Assembly: GCF_032854445.1 (NCBI RefSeq)
Contig: NC_088306.1
Coordinates: 3,036,373-3,100,372, forward strand
From: Liolophura sinensis
Lineage: Eukaryota; Mollusca; Polyplacophora; Chitonida; Chitonidae
DNA: 64,000 nucleotides
Reading direction: 5' to 3'
Shown here: one piece after another, positions 45,262 through 58,215 of the stretch
Position numbering within the stretch: the first letter of the stretch is position 1
Layout: each line of letters opens with the position of its first letter
Position numbers and translations under genes: made by a program
Notes under the pieces: model-generated
Databases searched by the model: none
What the model was told of the DNA's origin: nothing
What the model saw: only the letters and a program-made list of their open reading frames with translations

Positions 45262-46682
45262 GTTGAAAGAAATAAATGCACTGGCTTTTCCCTTAATGTA
45301 TTCAGCATGTGTATGTTGATATCATGCTATAGTTTATGGCTTATCCATCGAGGGATGAACACTAAAAATATTTGCACAAAATATCCTCCTTTCTTTTCAA
45401 AATGATAATAATTAAATGTAAAAAAAAAATTAACAAGAAAGACACCATAAAATGTACATCGTTCAAAGCAGTAAATGTGTTATTCTAAGAGAAGTAGGAC
45501 ATTTCGACAGATTCTCTCTGAAGGTACAAACAGGTATCTTCACGGAGATGCAAACCGGTGGGCTTAAGTATATACAGTGATATGACTCAGTTCGTGAGCA
45601 AAATCAGCTGTGATCAGTGTCCAGTTGAGAAAGAGGTCAGTTGTGATTTGTCATGGCCATATGATTAGAGAAGGAAAACTCCAATGACCAGAGTTATTCC
45701 TAGAGTACAGGCACTTGGCCGGAACCAGTTTCGATGCTCTGTACATCGGTATCAAATCGATGGTCGCTGAAGGAACCTCCAGTAGAATCCACACTAAGCT
45801 TCACGTTCAGAATTAGGCAAATTCGGACGCGACAAAAACCCGACGTGCTGAGACCGTAGTTTTGCTAAACGCACTGTAAATAAACCTTTGATCGCTACAG
45901 CACGTTCAATTCTCATGCTAAATCGATCAATCAGAACTCATCCTGTAGATGGAGGTTTCTAGCCCTCTTCCGCCGGGAACAAGCAATGCTGTGACAGACT
46001 ACTAATCCACACGGTGCGACGCCATTGCTTTACATGCAGTTCAGTGTTAGATTATCCTGGCTGAGTCAGATGAGCGGTAAAACAATTGCCAACTTCTTCC
46101 ACCAATTCCAGGAAGCTCCCTCCATCTTTGTAGCATTAGTCTTAAAGTTTCACTTTTTTCCAAATTGGAAGGGGTTTTCTCTGAAGTAGTCCTCACGTTG
46201 AGGACAATAAACTAGTCCGCGTCCAAGATGGCACCCCCATACAACGTGTCTGCTCTTTGTGTCTTTCTGTAGGCACATTTTGCTGCATATGATATATAGT
46301 TTTCGACGTACTGGAAGGTCACCCGAACAATTTCCAATTCATGTTTCCAGAAGAAGAAAATAAAGATGTTTTACAAATTATTGCTTAAATAATTCGGGGC
46401 TATGACGTCACAGTCATTTGCCTAATTTATACAATACCCCCACATCCTCCACAGTATCACATAAGAGTATGAACTACGTCATCAATCTCGCGCACTCTTC
46501 CTCTTTTTCTACACCATGCTGTGACGCGTAGTCAAGGATGCGTTTTATCACGTGACACCCTCGCATACAAAACGTTCCAATATAATTGCATGGCCGGCGT
46601 TTCCAAACCGAGGCTCGACGGTCAGGTGGTACTATCTCAGCACTCTCTCTCCTGATACGCTGATTTTGCTGTCAATCAGTTT
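45262..46682. other. Probable 3' UTR or flank of the Wnt gene
   Basis: Follows the Wnt stop codon on the minus strand. No polyadenylation site was assigned with confidence. Confidence 0.4.
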
Positions 46683-46857
46683 CTATCTGCACTGGTTGAG
46701 ATGTAACGTTTTCGGACACTCCTTACATTTAACGTAACAACACCAATAGTACTTGCATTCACAACGTTCTATGATCTCCATGGTGAAACTGGTGTAGCCC
46801 CGCCCACAGCACATTGACAGACAGCCGCCTGAACCTTTGCTCTCTATGTCACAGAAT
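46683..46857 (-). CDS. Wnt11: Wnt11-like last exon
   Basis: The acceptor is ttctctcctacag; one base completes an Arg codon. It encodes FCDIESKGSGGCLSMCCGRG and then ERCECKYYWCCYVKCKECP to the TAG stop. The cysteine spacing is that of the Wnt C-terminal domain. Confidence 0.92.
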
Positions 46858-49800
46858 CTGTAGGAGAGAAATGAAACATCGTAAAGACGCTGTGCATATG
46901 ACAATGACCATGTTCAACCTTTATAAACCATATTTCACCAGTTACCGGCGATCAGTTGTCAATTATCACACTGTCATCGCTGCTCTGGTTTTACTCTCTT
47001 AGCGTTTTGTTTTATATCTTCAGTCCTTTATGTTTAAATATATATTTGGATGTGCATAAACATTTACATTTTGAATTCCCATTGAGAAAAACCACTTTTG
47101 AGTGTCTCTATCTGGTTGCGAACCAGCATTAGAATCAGAGAACTATGTTACCCACATGGTAGTAATTAAATTGTCAGCGGAGCAAGTTTGAGATAAGCAA
47201 GTTACGATCTTTTGACCACGAATGGCTCGAGAAGTCCCAATCCAGTCCGAATTCGGATTGCCAGATTTAAACTTTTAGTAGGCCCCATAGCATTGTAGCC
47301 GTGACCTGATGAAGATACTTGTGTAATTCCTGCCACGCTGCGTCAGTTTTTATCTTTATGACAAAACAACACGTCCCGGTGAGGTAATTCAGCTCTCTGG
47401 CAGGATCCATTTCAGCTTTGTGTGGCAATGCTAATTCCAAACAAGAGGTCAAAGCTAGGCACGGTTGTTCCTACATTCCTAACATTGCTGAAATTCCGGT
47501 CACGGACTCACCTGCCGGTTGTACCCACTGAGCCTGTCTTCTTGTCTGGGTTGCAGTAATCGGGTGATTTCGTGTAGTAAAGTAGTTCGTCGCCGCGGAT
47601 GTTCCTGATCTGCGGATTCAGCGGTATGAACTGCTTGACTTTGTTAACCCGACGATAAGCCACTTCCACCGCCACGGCGTACTGTTTTTTCAGAGTGGCG
47701 CCGATTTTGTCGAAATCCGGAAGAGCTCTCCAGCAGGTCTTTATGGAACAGGACCCGGAGACGCCATGACACTTGCAGGCCGTTGTCAGGCTGTTGGCGA
47801 CGACCTGGAAGAGAAAGTAACAGGAAAGGTATTAAACAGTACAGCACGTCACCCGGGGTCTCGCCATGACACTTGTCACAGGCCCTGATGAGGCTGTTGG
47901 CGACGACCTGGAAGAGAAAGTAACAGGAAAGGTACTGCACAGTACAGCACATCACCCGGAGGCGCCATGACACTTGACACAAGCCCTGATGAGGCTGTTA
48001 CTGACGACATAAAGGAGAAAGTAACAGCAGAGTTATTTTACAGAACATCATCCGGAGACGACATGACACTTGTCACAGGCCCTGATGAGGCTGTTAGCGA
48101 CGACGTAAAGGAGAAGTAACAGTAGAGTTATTACAGATACATGACTTACATGCCCTGACAAGGCTGTATCGCCCAAGACAACACATAAAATCACAAGTGA
48201 AACAAACAGCGAAATCTATCTCCTTATCTCACAAGGAGAGAAAACCAATTAAAGAAAAACACAATAAGACATCATGAGCAATGGATGCAATATAAAATGC
48301 ACCAACGCAAAACATGAAACTTCTACTTGTTCTTCAGCTTTTAAAGTCAAGGCAAATTTCAACAGAATAGTAATGATAATAGTATCTTGTACAGGAAGTA
48401 CTATTCCGTTATCAACCATTCATCAGTGGCTTTGTGTTCACAGTGTATTCTCGTAGAGTCGCATCTGAATCGCGTTACCAGCAGACAGTCAGGTAGCGGA
48501 ATCATTAAAAAAAACAAAACAAGAAATTCAAATTCACCGATAATACTCGGCTTTTCAAAACTGATGGCGTAATCGAGCTTTGATTAGTTGATTGGTTTAC
48601 ATACGTTTGTTAGTTTATGAAAGAGTGAGCAGGAAGACTTCTGTGCGCATGTGGTGACGCAGAAAGCCAATCAGTTTACACAAGTTACATGTTTGCTGTT
48701 TTTGTATTCTGGACTTTTTCGCTGTTGTCGAGAGGACTGCTTTGTTGGTCACCTTTCCCTGACGCCATGTGGCACCAATAGGTTCCGCCATAGGCACTTT
48801 CAAAGCACGCACAAGACGTCAGGAAATCAGACTAGAGGGACTGTCAACTGGACGCCACGTATAACGTGAGACAGTACGAGATTTTGCGGAACTATTCCTT
48901 TCGTTAAAACTGCTTATTACGTAACGCCATTGTACAAAGTCTTCTGGTCCCTATTCTGTAGTATATGGTCTTTGGGTATTGCAGAAAGGCAAATTGGGCT
49001 TATAGAAATGCTTCGATATCATCTCGAATCTCTTCGTATTTCACAGCACAAAAACAATGATAATAGTTGCATATGCCAAGTTATGGGCGGATGCATCACA
49101 TTTTTTTCTTCTTAGAAATTCACATATCTTTCCTTCCTTCTCATACACGTCGTAGTCTCTTCCAAGATACCCTTGATTTATACCGCACCTGTCCAAAACA
49201 CGCCAGCAAAGCTTCATAAATCAGTGACTCGTGACCTTAAAAAATAGGTCGAGAAGCCTTCATCTTTACAAAAGAGTTAGGAAAGAATAACAACTTGTGT
49301 TCTTTGGCTTTTTTGTGTTTGTGATGAACTGATCCTCGTAAATTACTCATCTAGGACATATAACCCTGCGTAACAGTGCTCTGTGTTACCACGGAAAACC
49401 ATGATCACTTTGTCTTGACAAGATTTAAGTTTTCTCTTGGTGACTGATTTACAAGGCAACGTCCTTTACACACACACACGCGCGCGCGCGCCAATGCAAA
49501 AGGATAATGTCTTACAGTTTACCGCATTTAACTTTTTGAACGAATATACTAGAATGTCTGTATTCATTCGATTTGCGATCTCTTGGTGGTAAGAACGGGT
49601 TTCATCAGATTTTATCTTAATTTCAGTAAACCCATTTTATAAATGATACAGATTTAGAGAATTACGATGCCTGGGACTCTTCACGCATGCACTCTGTCTA
49701 ACGTATTGTCTTTGTTAGAATTATGGTTTATAACTAGTATAAATTCACTCACTTGGTACAGTTAAAATTAGCTAGGGTTCATGACATCGTATCTAGAATT

Positions 49801-50494
49801 GCAGCCGCCCCAATTGTGTTCGTGCTTTAGGCCTATGGAGCTTGGGATACATCAGCCAAAAGTATTTAAAGATGTTTTTAACAGCATGCACTGGTCTTGG
49901 GAAGAATGAAAACCTCTTTTACAGTCGCTATTTGCGCCTGACGTAACTGCACTTGGCGTAGCGTTGCGACAGCTTTGTAAAACAGCCCCTTGAGGCCTGC
50001 AGTTTGTGCCTGGCGTAACTTCTACAACATGGACCTACAGTAAAGAGATGCGTCACTGTGATCAACGCTTTTGACGTAACGTTGGGACAGGTTTGTAACA
50101 TTGGGACAGGTTTGTAACGTTGGGACAGGTTTGAAAAATTGTATCCTGGTTGATAAGTCAAGTAACAACCCCCTCCACCTCCCCCCCGCACCCCTAACCA
50201 GATTCAAACTTACCCGTCGGCCTGCGTTATTATTGTGTCTGTTGATGGCAGCCTTTTTGCCTGTTTTCCGTTTGCCCTTTTTGGTCATCGGTGCCTCTGT
50301 AAATATATCGCTGAATAAAAGGCCGAATTGCACGTCATCTCCACAACCTCCCCATTTGAAGTCTCCATCTGGCGGGCTGTTTGGTAACGCACCGCAGCTA
50401 CACTTTGTCGTCACTCCAATACTGCATGCGCGCGCAACGGCGTGCACGAGAGAAGCAGACGACACTGCGTACACATACGCTTGTTCCCGCGTAC
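46683..50494 (-). CDS. Wnt11: Wnt ligand gene, Wnt11-like, last three coding exons
   Basis: Exons 50494-50214, 47804-47512 and 46857-46683 join with compatible phases (1, 0, 2) to a TAG stop, giving about 249 residues of the C-terminal part. The Wnt signature CKCHGVSGSCSIKTCW includes the Ser that is lipid-modified in Wnt proteins. The C-terminal cysteine-rich domain ends MCCGRGY, CECKYYWCCYVKC and a final Cys-Arg. The subtype is suggested by CSCGALPNSP, WGGCGDDVQFG and FTEAPM, which match Wnt11 rather than other classes. Wnts are secreted, Cys-rich ligands for Frizzled receptors; Wnt11 often acts in non-canonical signalling. The N-terminal exons with the signal peptide are not visible, so an intron of more than 13 kb extends past the right edge. 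Confidence 0.88.
46925..47002 (+). repeat. Single copy of the 48-bp monomer seen at 57.7 and 62.8 kb
   Basis: Contains tttcaccagttac and tatcacactgtcatcgctgc then tctggttttactctc, matching the leading edge and first unit of the array at 57720. It lies in the Wnt intron beside the last exon. Confidence 0.75.
47512..47804 (-). CDS. Wnt11: Wnt11-like exon with Wnt signature
   Basis: A 293-bp exon with acceptor tactttctcttccag and donor gcag|GTGAGT. It encodes VVANSLTTACKCHGVSGSC, then KQYAVAVEVAYRRVNKVKQ and DELLYYTKSPDYCNPDKK. The first 60 bases of this exon and the adjacent intron are duplicated upstream (47805-48165). Confidence 0.93.
47805..48165 (-). repeat. Tandem partial copies of the Wnt exon's 5' end and acceptor
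   Basis: Units of about 97-103 bp repeat the intron end and first 50-60 exon bases (gccctgatgaggctgtt, gacgacctggaagag). Copy 2 keeps a perfect acceptor (tttctcttccag|GTCGTCGCC) at 47907. Copies 3 and 4 have lost the AG. Using the copy 2 acceptor would shift the frame, because 103 is not a multiple of three. Confidence 0.9.
48166..50213. other. Wnt11-like intron
   Basis: Mostly unique sequence. A CA/CG microsatellite lies at 49463-49493. Three short direct repeats of acaggtttgtaac(g/a) type lie at 50080-50135. No gene recognised. Confidence 0.5.
50214..50494 (-). CDS. Wnt11: Wnt11-like exon, central part
   Basis: A 281-bp exon with acceptor tctttttctccag and donor acgg|GTAAGT. It encodes TREQAYVYAVSSASLVHAVA, RACSIGVTTKCSCGALP, KWGGCGDDVQFGLLFSD and a basic stretch (KKGKRKTGKKAA). 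The YAVSSA helix and the CSCG/WGGC cysteines are standard Wnt features. Confidence 0.92.
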
Positions 50495-50698
50495 CTGGAG
50501 AAAAAGAGAGGAAAAGTATGAACGTACATGAGAATGTGTCAGATATCATATGCAAATATATAAGCCTGTTTGTCGACCTGCAACATTATCTGTAAATCAG
50601 AATAAGTGGCAGAAATTTCCCCAATCCTTGTCATAACAACAAATTATTGTGTTAAATTTAGCACATATATTCTATTCTTTCAACATAAAGATTGTATT

Positions 50699-50968
50699 AG
50701 GGGCCTCCGTGGCTCAGTCGGTTAGCGCGCTAGCGCAGCGTAATGACCCAGGAGCCTCTCACCAATGCGGTCGCTGTGAGTTCAAGTCCAGCTCATGCTG
50801 GCTTCCTCTCCGGCCGTAAGTGGGAAGGTCTTCCAGCAACCTGCGGATGGTCGTGGGTTTCCCCCGGGCTGTGCCCGGTTTCCACCCACCATAATGCTGG
50901 CCGCCGTCGTATAAGTGAAATATTCTTGAGTACGGCGTAAAACACCAATCAAATAAATAAATAAATAA
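50699..50968 (+). mobile_element. SINE-A copy, full length, young
   Basis: Reference copy: tRNA-like head with A-box-like tggctcagtcggttagcg and B-box-like gagttcaagtcc, body, and a (AAAT)n tail. A perfect target-site duplication aaagattgtatt flanks it, so insertion was recent. Confidence 0.97.
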
Positions 50969-51399
50969 AGATTGTATTGGACCAACGGAATATCATGTAT
51001 GTAAAGACTATGACACATCATTACGTTATAACAGCGGAAGGCATTCTAGCATGAAGTCAGATTCAGGAATTCCATTTTGTTTTACCTTTTGATCGTTCCC
51101 AATTTACTTTATTATAATGTTCAAAACCAAAAAACTAATGGCATTTATTGGACACTTTAAAGCAAGAGAGATAAACTAAAACGATAATTACGATATGATA
51201 ATTTGAACTTAGATCAAGAATAGATTTAGAATAGTAAACATGAACAAAGATAACGTATTACTTATAGCTGAAGTTAGGCTACACCACGTAAGACAGCACA
51301 TAGCTTCCGGATAGCAAACATAAAGCAAGATATCCCGGTGGATATGTATAGCCAATATGGGCGAATATAACGCAATGCTCTTGGACGGCAAAATTGGAC

Positions 51400-52312
51400 T
51401 AAGATGTCACACTGCATACAGGTAACTGACATATCACCTTGTTCATGGATTGCAAAGGTAACTAAGATAACACACTGCACACGGATTGCAAATGTAACTG
51501 TCGCATTGCTCATGGATGAAGGTAGCTAAGGTAACACATTACTCATGGATTGCAAAGGTAACTAAGATATTACACTCGTCATGAACTGCACAGGTGACTA
51601 AGGTATCACATTATTCATGGGTTGCTTAGGTAGCTGACATATAACATTGCTCATGGATTGCAAAGGTAAATGAGACATCGCATTGCTCGTTGTTGGTTAC
51701 TAACATATCATATTGCTTAGTTTACCACTTATTTCCTGACTGGTAATGGCAGTAAACCTGGTAATGGCAGTAAACCTGGTAATGGCTGTAAACCTGGATT
51801 TCCTGACTGTTAATGGCAGTAACCCTGGTAATGGCGGAAAACCTGGTAATGGATGTAAACCTTATTTTCCTGACTGCTAATGGCAGTAAACCTGGTAATG
51901 GCGGTAAACCTGAGAATGGATGTAAACCTGGATTTCCTGACTGTTAATGGCAGTAAACCTGGTAATGGAGATAAACCCGATAAAGGCGGTAAACCTAGTC
52001 ATGGCGGCAAACCTGGTAATGGAAGTAAACCTGATAAAGGCGGTAAACCGGATAATGGCGGTAAATCTGATAATGGCAGTAAACCTGGTGAGGAGGTAAA
52101 ACTGATAAGGTTAGTAATATTGATAATGGCAGTAAACCTTATAACATATAATAATGGCGGTAAACCTGATAATTGCGGTAAACCTGATAACTGCGGTAAA
52201 CCTGAAAAAGGCGGTAAACCTGATAATGGCGGTAAACCTGGTGAGGAGGTAAAACTGATAACTGCGGTAAACCTGGTAATAGCGGACAACCTGATAATGG
52301 CGGTAAATTGCT
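51400..52312. repeat. Two adjacent minisatellites
   Basis: At 51400-51720 there are degenerate units of about 36-40 bp with ctcatggattgcaaaggtaa. At 51740-52312 an 18-bp unit aacctgataatggcggta repeats about 30 times with variants. Because 18 is six codons, a GKPDNG-repeat frame appears on the plus strand; it is an artefact. Confidence 0.9.
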
Positions 52313-54915
52313 CCGAAAAAGGTTATTACAGGGCAACGCACAATACACACACTTAACGAAACACCGCAAATAAAATGAATGTCACCAGTTACGCAGTCTA
52401 CAATATAACATCGATAAATGGGCAACAAAAACAAACATGTTAAAAGAAATAGACAGATCCAGTGAAGAAACGTAGTATTTTTTATCAAAAGGGAAAATGT
52501 ATAATTTATCGCATCGGATTCCAAGTTGCAAGAGCCTCAACAAATTTGGTTTGTTCTGTGAAAAGAAACTTTGACAAGTTTTAAATCAAACCACATAAAC
52601 AAAAAACCTCAGATCAAACTTTACAACCTCTTCCACGCTGACATGTAGGCATGTATACTGAGTATGGATCCATTTGTCTCCATTAAATAGCAGTAATTGT
52701 AGGAGAAGAAAAAGGAAAATGTGAAAATCGTAAGGGATGAGTTGACGTAGATGACGAACCAACCGATGTCAAAAGACGACATAATCATGTCAGCCTGTAT
52801 AACTGACAAGATCGCTGTCATCTTCAAGTTTATCTTCAGAAAAGTCTATCGGCATTTTCTGATCTTTTTACGTCTGTTTGTTTGAATCAGGTTTAACAAA
52901 ACTGCGTTGTTTGTTTGAGAGACTTAACATCACTTTATTTCGGTCATATCACGACGGTGTCTTCAGAACTGGTACAGCATTCCTGTCGCCATGCCAACTT
53001 ATGCTGCCTCACTGGAACAGGCGTTCGACCACAACTAGGCCTGTACTTTCCGGAGCGTCAAAAAAGAGGAAAAAACACAAAATGTAAATTTTGAAATCTT
53101 AGGCCTGACCAATGACACGGAGTTTGTGTCAATGGCATCTCGGGCATCTCTGGCAAAGGAACGCTACTCTTTTTAAACGCAAATGTTAACATCTCAACAT
53201 TTTCTCTGCGTCAAAAACTATGCAACATGTTATATGGTATAAACTGTGATCACAAACATTTCGAAATGATATAAGGTTCGCTTGCAGGTTATAACATTTT
53301 CTTGGATTACAAGATTTTTTTAATGTTTATAATGCAATAATAAAATATCACATAATACTCAAAGCGTTAATTTTACATTAAATAGCGCCCAAACAAATTT
53401 CTAATCAGTTTAAAGGACGCTTTCCTTCCTCCGCCGATGTCAAAATATTATGACATGCGTAATGTACGAATAAGATTTCAGTTTTGACAGAGTAAATGAA
53501 AACATTATTAACAAAACGCCATTAACAAAACACTAAAAACAAAACCGAGCCACCTAATCCCTTCTTTGATGTGATGAGTACCAAGTCAATGGACCACAAG
53601 TAAAGTAGCAGACTTAGAAATTCAAATATGACCGTAATCGGGATTGAGCCCCTATATACGTATACCTGGTTGACGCTCGAATAAAAAGGCGACTTTTGCA
53701 TTAGTCTGCACTACTTTTTGATGCATGTAAGGCTATTTTCTATGTATGGTAACACTGTTTTAGGTGTAGACACTATACACTACACACTACTTATTGGTGT
53801 AGGGTAGGAATGGTGTACATTTTGGTTTGGAGGTATACACATAAATGTATACACAATAATGTATACACAATAATGTGTACACAATAGTGTTGACCAACAT
53901 TACTTTTTTGTGGCTGTGTAACCAGGTTGAGACTCCAACCACAAATCGAACGAATGGTTCTATCTTCAAATGTCAGAGTAAAAGATCTAAACTTTTTCTG
54001 TTACTCAAATGTATTTCAACAAGTGTTAAGAAGGTTTGAGGAGATTGTGAATGGCGACCTCTAAACCAGTAGGAAGAGGCTGGCAGACAGGATGACAAAA
54101 GTGATGTGTTTCCATACCAAAGTACTGTTATACAAGCCAAGCAAACGGAATACTGATCAGTAAATGACACTGGTAACTTTCAAATTGAAAGACTGTGTGA
54201 CTTTGCACAAACTTGGTGACCGTCATTATATTCAACTATAGGCCAAATGTAAGAATACTATGTATCATCCTATACCAATGCTATATAAAATTAGACGCAC
54301 AAAATTGCCAAAGATCGTGATGGTAACAGATATTGTCCATCAGAGTAATAGGGCTTTTGTTTTCCTGACAAATAAATCAACAAATGCCCTAAGAACCACT
54401 GACAGTCAGATTAGCTGCAATAACCATAAATAAACCAGAACGAAATAATCGCATATAATGTCAGTGACTTCAAAGCTACAAGAGGTTGACAGTCACATAT
54501 AGCAAACCACAATGAAATAACCCTACGTAATAGCCACGCCATCAAAGCTACACCAGATTTATAGAGCTGTTATTATAATGATAAAAGAATTGCCTAGGTC
54601 ATCATGACAATACGATTATACCACAGTACCAACGGTTTTTAACCATGCGGAAAATGACATTGTAAAGCTGTATGGGAAAATACGCATCCAGGCGGTAATC
54701 AAACAATGGGTTTATAGAGATACGGCCAAGCCAATATCAGAGCAATTGCTTCTGCCAGCTTCCAGCAAAGTTATAAACACGTGAATGAAATATGCTGTGT
54801 TGTTTTCATGTGTCTGTCATTTCAATTAAAAAACAAAGAAAAAAAAAGCAACATTATGTTACATAGTCGCACTAAAAGCAAAGCCAGTGTGCTTATTTGC
54901 AACCGCATTATAAAA
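52313..54915. other. No gene recognised
   Basis: Presumed Wnt intron or upstream sequence. A small repeat at 53840-53890 (tatacacaataatg) is the only structure noted. Confidence 0.45.
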
Positions 54916-54919
54916 TGAC

Positions 54920-54995
54920 CGGCTTCCTACCATCAGCATGCTGGCCGCCATCGTGTAAGTGAAATATTCTTCAGTATTACGTAAAATCAAATAAA
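54920..54995 (+). mobile_element. SINE-A 3' fragment
   Basis: Contains ggcttcctaccatc, gctggccgccatcgtgtaag, tattcttcagtattacgt and an AAAT tail. Confidence 0.75.
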
Positions 54996-55734
54996 TAAAT
55001 AAGTATTATGAAATGTGTTGGATGAAGGAGTTTGAATGTCAAAAATTTGAGAAAATGCACACGCAAAAAGTCCAGAGCATATTCATGTGCATAATTTGGC
55101 TCAAATTGTATACGGAGGGGACGTTGTCTTGTATAGGAATATAGGGCCTAATATACTGTCTTTGGGTATCAGTGTATCAGGGCAAACACCACAGCCTATT
55201 GTCAATGTAATAGGCTTAAGTGTGTTGGCAATTGTTCGCCACGAACAGCAAATAGAGATATCAAAACAACAGCTAAGCTTTGGGCTATATGCAATATACT
55301 GGTCGTGTATTGTGTCCCACCTGGTGTCAGGTGTTTTGTCTACAGCTCTGTGTTTCTCCGAGTACACGGGGTCATGTCGCAGCAACTCAACCTTCGTTGT
55401 GACACCAGTCTCTTAAGACGTGTCAGGTATCGAAGACTTACACAAGCTAGGGATTGTTTAGATACAGACGTGAATAAATCGATTGTTACCGTCGCTTAGC
55501 TGTAGAGCTGATCCATTCCTAGAGAATATCCTAATGCTGAAAATAAAACGTCAGTTGATACCATTAAAGTCTCAGCCGGTTGTAAGCCACATAGCTGTCA
55601 GCATGTGCAGTGAAAAGTCGAAACAGACTAGGGTATCGAAGAGAGCAAATATAGAGCAGGCCAATGCTGAAGTTCTCAATATTCACTGAGAGTGCAAGAG
55701 ATAACGCCTTGATCAGTTACGTGAGAAGAAAAAA
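54996..55734. other. No gene recognised
   Basis: A plus-strand frame of 109 codons at 55087-55416 has no recognisable domain and weak start context. Probably non-coding. Confidence 0.4.
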
Positions 55735-56150
55735 TTTCTCATTCATTCATTCATTCGTCCGTCCGTCCGCCCGTGGGTCCGTCCGTTCATTCATTCATTC
55801 ATTAGTCCATACATTCATTGGTCCATAAATGTATCCATTCATCGATCCATACATTCATTCATTCATCGATCCTTACATTCATTCATTCATCGATCCTTAC
55901 ATTCATTCATCGATCCTTACATTCATTCATTCATCGATCCTTACATTCATTCATTCATCGATCCTTACATTCATTCATTCATCGATCCTTACATTCATTC
56001 ATTCGTTCATTTACGCATCACCCATTCATAGTTTCCTTGAGTCCCCCATTGGTTGATCCCCAATGAGTACTTACTGGTGAGCCCATACTTTATTCATTGG
56101 TTAATTCATTCATTCATTCATTCATTCATTCATTCAAGCATCACTCTTTT
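55735..56150. repeat. (ATTC)n microsatellite with 20-24-bp higher-order unit
   Basis: Runs of attcattc interrupted by cgatccttac every 20-24 bases, plus GTCC-rich variants near 55757-55790 and a second run at 56105-56140. Confidence 0.95.
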
Positions 56151-57715
56151 ATAGTTTCCTTGATTCACATTCCTAGTTCATCCATAGCACATATTTACTG
56201 GTAAGCCCCAACTCGAGTTTGTCACCGAGGTTCTTCAATCAATCATTTATTCATTCAAAGATAAGACCATTTGTCACAGATCGACGACAAACCACTAATA
56301 GCTAAACTGCGTCAAATGCCAAAAAAGGACATTTAACGAAGTCGGTTAAGATGAGGTTTATTCCTTGTTTTCTTCCAGCGCACGATCTCTTCACGTGAGC
56401 ATTCTTCAATTCTTTCATTCATTCTTTCAACCACCTTAATTACTTTCTTATGTTATCACGTACATCTATTTGGCATTTCTTTTATTATATCATTCATTCA
56501 TTCTCCAGCATCTCGCTGACAGACTGCTAATAGCCTTGTACACAAGACGCTAAATGTCAATTACTGAAATCACGTAAGACCTTGGGAATGTCTTGTTTCT
56601 AAATCTCCCTTATCTTCATACGTCCCCAATCCAAGATGGCGTTCCTCAACCTAACAAGAACAAGTTGTCGAACGCCCTATGCTATTTGCCAGCCTTTGGA
56701 TTACAACTGGCTTTGAAGACGTGTTAATTGATTCGGTGTGCTTAAGAAGAGTAGAACATAGGTGAGACGAACGCCTTCTCGATGAGGGTTTTTTGTTCGG
56801 GGCAGAATGACGCTATTGTCACCGGATTGCGTGGTAGGCCTCAATCACGTAGTGTTATGCCTAAGGTTAGCGAGGTGAGCCGACAAGCAGTCAGAGCGAT
56901 AGTTACACGATAGCTGTTACAAACCCACGGGGGAAGGGAATTTAAACGGTCTGGATAGTAAAGACGGTACAAGTAGACAGCCCACCCAAAGCGAGGGGAG
57001 TTATTCGAGACAAAGAAATACAAAAGTGGATAGATTTCAGAAACTTTGACATGCCTTTTTTTCGGTACGTTTGCAGTCAGGAACTCCAATCATCCATTCG
57101 TTTTATGACCGCGACTATTATACCCCATTTTGCACACATTTTGGACATTTCCGGATAACTTGAAAGGACACCAGCCAAAGGGCTGTGAAATTAGGCAAAT
57201 GATTCGTATACAGTACACTTAACATAAAGCATTTCTGAGGCATTCCCCGTCAAGAATTGTCGCATTATTTTTACGCACATAGCAGTAGTTGGAAAGAAAC
57301 AAATCGTGGACAAGTAATGGATACACCTGTTGGAATTCTGGACCTAGTGAGACGTATTGCATTATCTGGTGTATACCACGAACATTTCAGAAAACAAGAA
57401 AACTTATCGTTGAAAATAGTGTGGCTTTATATTGTACGCCTGCATAAACCAGGGTTCTACTGGTATACTAAACTCCGAGGTTTTGCCCCTTTGTATTGCT
57501 TTAATGCCTTTGTATATTAAATGTGATGACAATAAAGCGATATGAGTAGTTTTAGAGCAGTGAGGTCTAATAAGTTGCGATTAACATCACTGCATATATT
57601 TTTTTACCTAGTTCAGCTTAAGCCATGGTGCGAGGGGGCGAGTAAATTTCTACTATTTATGAATTTACATGAGCAGTTAGAGTAAAGCGCTGATTGAGGT
57701 AAAATGGCAAGAGAC
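56151..57715. other. No gene recognised
   Basis: Scattered ATTC words to about 56510, then unique sequence. Frames under 90 codons have no domain signal. Confidence 0.45.
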
Positions 57716-57719
57716 CGTG

Positions 57720-58215
57720 TTTCACCAGTTACATGTGACCATCAGGCAGCTATCACACTGCCGTCGCTCCTCTGGCCTTACTCTATGCCGTACGTCTACC
57801 ACACTGTCGTCGCTGCTCTGGTTTTACTCTTTATGTTGCACGTCAATCACACTCTTGTCGCTGCTCCGGTTTTACTCTTTATGCTGCACGTCTCCCACTG
57901 TTGTCGCTGCTCTAGTTTTACTCGTCTATCACACTGTTGTCGCTGCTCCGGTTTTACTCTTTATGCTACACGTCTATCACACTGTTGTTGCTGCTCTGGT
58001 TTTAGTCTTTATGCTGCACGTCTATCACAACAGATGTGCAGTCTATCAAACCAGAGCAGCGACAACAGTGCGATAGACATGTCGCTGCTCTCGTTTTACT
58101 CTTTATGCTGCACGTCTATCACACTGTTGTCGCTGCTCTCGTTTTACTCTTTATGCTGCACGTCTGTCACGCTGTCGTCGATCCTCTGGTCTTACTCTTT
58201 ATGCTGTACGTTTTG
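57720..58215. repeat. 48-bp minisatellite, plus orientation
   Basis: About ten units of gtctatcacactgtcgtcgc then tgctctggttttactcttta. A segment at about 58042-58080 is inverted inside the array (gagcagcgacaacagtgcg). The long plus-strand frame (57704-58336) is a repeat artefact. Confidence 0.9.

Noticed and set aside
50709-50800. Genuine tRNA gene in the SINE head
   Set aside because: A- and B-box-like words are present, but their spacing and the lack of a cloverleaf fit a SINE. The same sequence recurs with a SINE body.
51880-52356. Gly-Lys-Pro-rich repeat protein, collagen- or silk-like
   Set aside because: The six-residue period simply mirrors the 18-bp repeat. No signal peptide or flanking domain, and the frame breaks with repeat variants.
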